NCBI GenBank assembly: GCA_905211615.1
Contig: CAJMBB010000112.1
Span: 1 to 6,210 of the forward strand
DNA from: an uncultured Collinsella sp.
GTDB lineage: Bacteria > Actinomycetota > Coriobacteriia > Coriobacteriales > Coriobacteriaceae
Direction: 5' to 3'
Length of the DNA stretch: 6,210 nucleotides
Under the pieces are notes generated by a model. That model worked only from the letters and a program-made list of their open reading frames with translations, was not told where the DNA came from and ran no database searches. This document shows positions 5,254 to 6,210 of this stretch, piece after piece. Made by a program: the position numbers and the translations under genes. Numbering within the stretch: position 1 is the stretch's first letter; every line of letters begins with the position of its first letter.

Positions 5254-6189
5254 GTGAACATCCTGGTTTTGCTGCCCGTCAGCGACCGCCATCGCGCAAT
5301 TCTTGAGTCGAGCGCTCCGGGCGAGGACTTTATCTACACGAGCGCCGACGCCGCCACGCACGAGCAGGTCGCCGATGCCGACGTGATCCTGGGCAACATC
5401 GACCCTGACATGCTCACGGCATGCAAGCATCTCCAGCTGTTGCAATTGCAAACCGCCGGCTATGACGACTACCTTGCCGCCGGCACCGTGCCGGTCGACG
5501 CCAAACTGTCTTGCTCGGTGGGCGCCTACGGCCAGGCCGTGAGCGAGCACATGTTTGCCATGGTGCTGTCTATGATGAAGCGCCTGCCCGGCTACCAGGA
5601 CCTGCAGCGCGAGCATCGCTGGGAGGATTTGGGGCCGGTCACCTCGCTCAAAAACGCCAATGTGCTGGTGCTGGGCGCGGGCGATATCGGTGGCCACTTC
5701 GCCACGCTCTGCCGCAACATGGGTGCGCACGTCCGCGGCATCAAGCGCCATCCGCTCGTCTACCCCATTGTGTTTGAGGACATGGACGGCATGAATGCCC
5801 TGTCCGAGCGCCTGGCCGAGGCTGACATCGTCGCATCCTTTATGCCCAGCACACCCGAGACCCGCGGCCTGGCGAACGCCGAGTTCTTCGCCGCGATGAA
5901 ACCGGGTGCCTTCTTTGCCAACGGCGGCCGCGGCGATCTTGTGGTTGCCGACGATCTGGTTGCCGCTCTTGAGTCCGGACACCTTGCCGGTGCCGTGGTC
6001 GATGTCACCGACCCTGAGCCACTGCCTGAGACAAGCCCACTGTGGGATGCGCCCAACATGCTCATCACGCCGCATATCTCGGGCTGGTTCCACTTGGAGG
6101 CTACGCTCGACAATGTGGTCGACATTGCCGCAGAGAATCTGCGTCACCTGCAGGCTGGCGAGACGCTCCGCTGCTGGATCGAACATTAG
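5254..6189 (+). CDS. D-2-hydroxyacid dehydrogenase (NAD(P)-dependent)
   Basis: A 311-residue cytoplasmic enzyme, normal length for the family that interconverts 2-oxo acids and D-2-hydroxy acids. Residues 1-95 and the C-terminal end form the substrate domain, with TAGYDDY (67-73). The nucleotide domain starts near residue 132 with VLVLGAGDIG (137-146), the GxGxxG dinucleotide motif. The catalytic residues are R226 (NGGRGDL), E255 (DVTDPEPLP) and H274 (TPHISGW). After the second strand the sequence is GIKRHP (162-167), with Lys-Arg where NAD-specific members carry an Asp, which suggests NADP(H) use. The substrate cannot be told from sequence; glyoxylate/hydroxypyruvate, lactate-type and phosphoglycerate-type members share these motifs, and the ACT domain of many serine-pathway enzymes is absent. 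It is a single-gene transcription unit between two terminators. Confidence 0.92.
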   Translation: MNILVLLPVSDRHRAILESSAPGEDFIYTSADAATHEQVADADVILGNIDPDMLTACKHLQLLQLQTAGYDDYLAAGTVPVDAKLSCSVGAYGQAVSEHMFAMVLSMMKRLPGYQDLQREHRWEDLGPVTSLKNANVLVLGAGDIGGHFATLCRNMGAHVRGIKRHPLVYPIVFEDMDGMNALSERLAEADIVASFMPSTPETRGLANAEFFAAMKPGAFFANGGRGDLVVADDLVAALESGHLAGAVVDVTDPEPLPETSPLWDAPNMLITPHISGWFHLEATLDNVVDIAAENLRHLQAGETLRCWIEH

Positions 6190-6210
6190 GGTTCCGCCGT
6201 TCTAACGAAC
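6190..6210 (+). terminator. Left part of a probable terminator hairpin, cut by the window end
   Basis: Directly after the dehydrogenase stop codon, GGTTCCGCCGTTC (6190-6202) is followed by TAAC and then GAAC (6207-6210), which pairs with GTTC at 6199-6202. This looks like the apex of a hairpin whose right arm continues beyond the window. The remainder of the arm and a T run are predicted, not seen. Confidence 0.45.

Noticed and set aside
4759..6186. Long minus-strand open frame opposite the dehydrogenase and map
   Set aside because: It is antisense to well-supported genes, has His/Gly/Ala-rich low-quality sequence without family motifs, and arises from the codon bias of the GC-rich plus-strand genes.

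Overview
The window looks like a chromosomal stretch from a high-GC anaerobic gut actinomycete of the class Coriobacteriia, most likely Collinsella or a close relative. That assignment is from memory, not a search. It rests on the GC-rich codon use, the methionine aminopeptidase with an N-terminal SEC-C zinc motif, the pairing of a multidomain HD-GYP response regulator with a small HPt protein, and the A/G-rich ribosome binding sites. There are no RNA genes, CRISPR arrays or recognisable transposase genes.

Left part, minus strand (34-3190): an alpha/beta hydrolase (2393-3190) lies upstream of a cyclic-di-GMP signalling pair. The pair is a 626-residue protein (301-2181) and, 24 bases after it, a short HPt phosphotransfer protein (34-276). 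The large protein has a Cys-containing N-terminal domain, a degenerate GGDEF domain, a receiver domain and an intact HD-GYP phosphodiesterase domain, in that order. A good sigma-70-type promoter (TTGCCA, 17 bases, GATAAT) sits in front of the pair. The HPt frame keeps its phosphorylatable histidine but ends well before a full four-helix bundle, so it appears truncated.

Middle, divergent intergenic region (3191-3415): this separates the hydrolase from a plus-strand radical SAM gene. It holds two small inverted repeats and an extended -10 element. The radical SAM protein (3416-4192) carries a CxxxCxxC cluster motif and belongs to an uncharacterised family resembling COG0731.

Right part, plus strand: next comes a type I methionine aminopeptidase gene (map, 4248-5118) that is broken by a frameshift near 4794. 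The three metal ligands H, D, D are in the first frame and H, E, E in the second. About 17 bases seem to be missing relative to the family. A perfect 18-bp hairpin terminator follows (5128-5180), then an 11-bp inverted repeat, then an intact D-2-hydroxyacid dehydrogenase starting at GTG (5254-6189). The first half of another terminator hairpin is cut by the window edge.

Most of the window is ordinary housekeeping and accessory content. The most notable points are the HD-GYP protein whose GGDEF active site is lost while its RxxD inhibitory-site motif is kept, the shortened HPt partner, the broken map gene, and the palindromic elements at 3343-3367 and 5200-5234. I did not find convincing evidence for a wholly new biological system.
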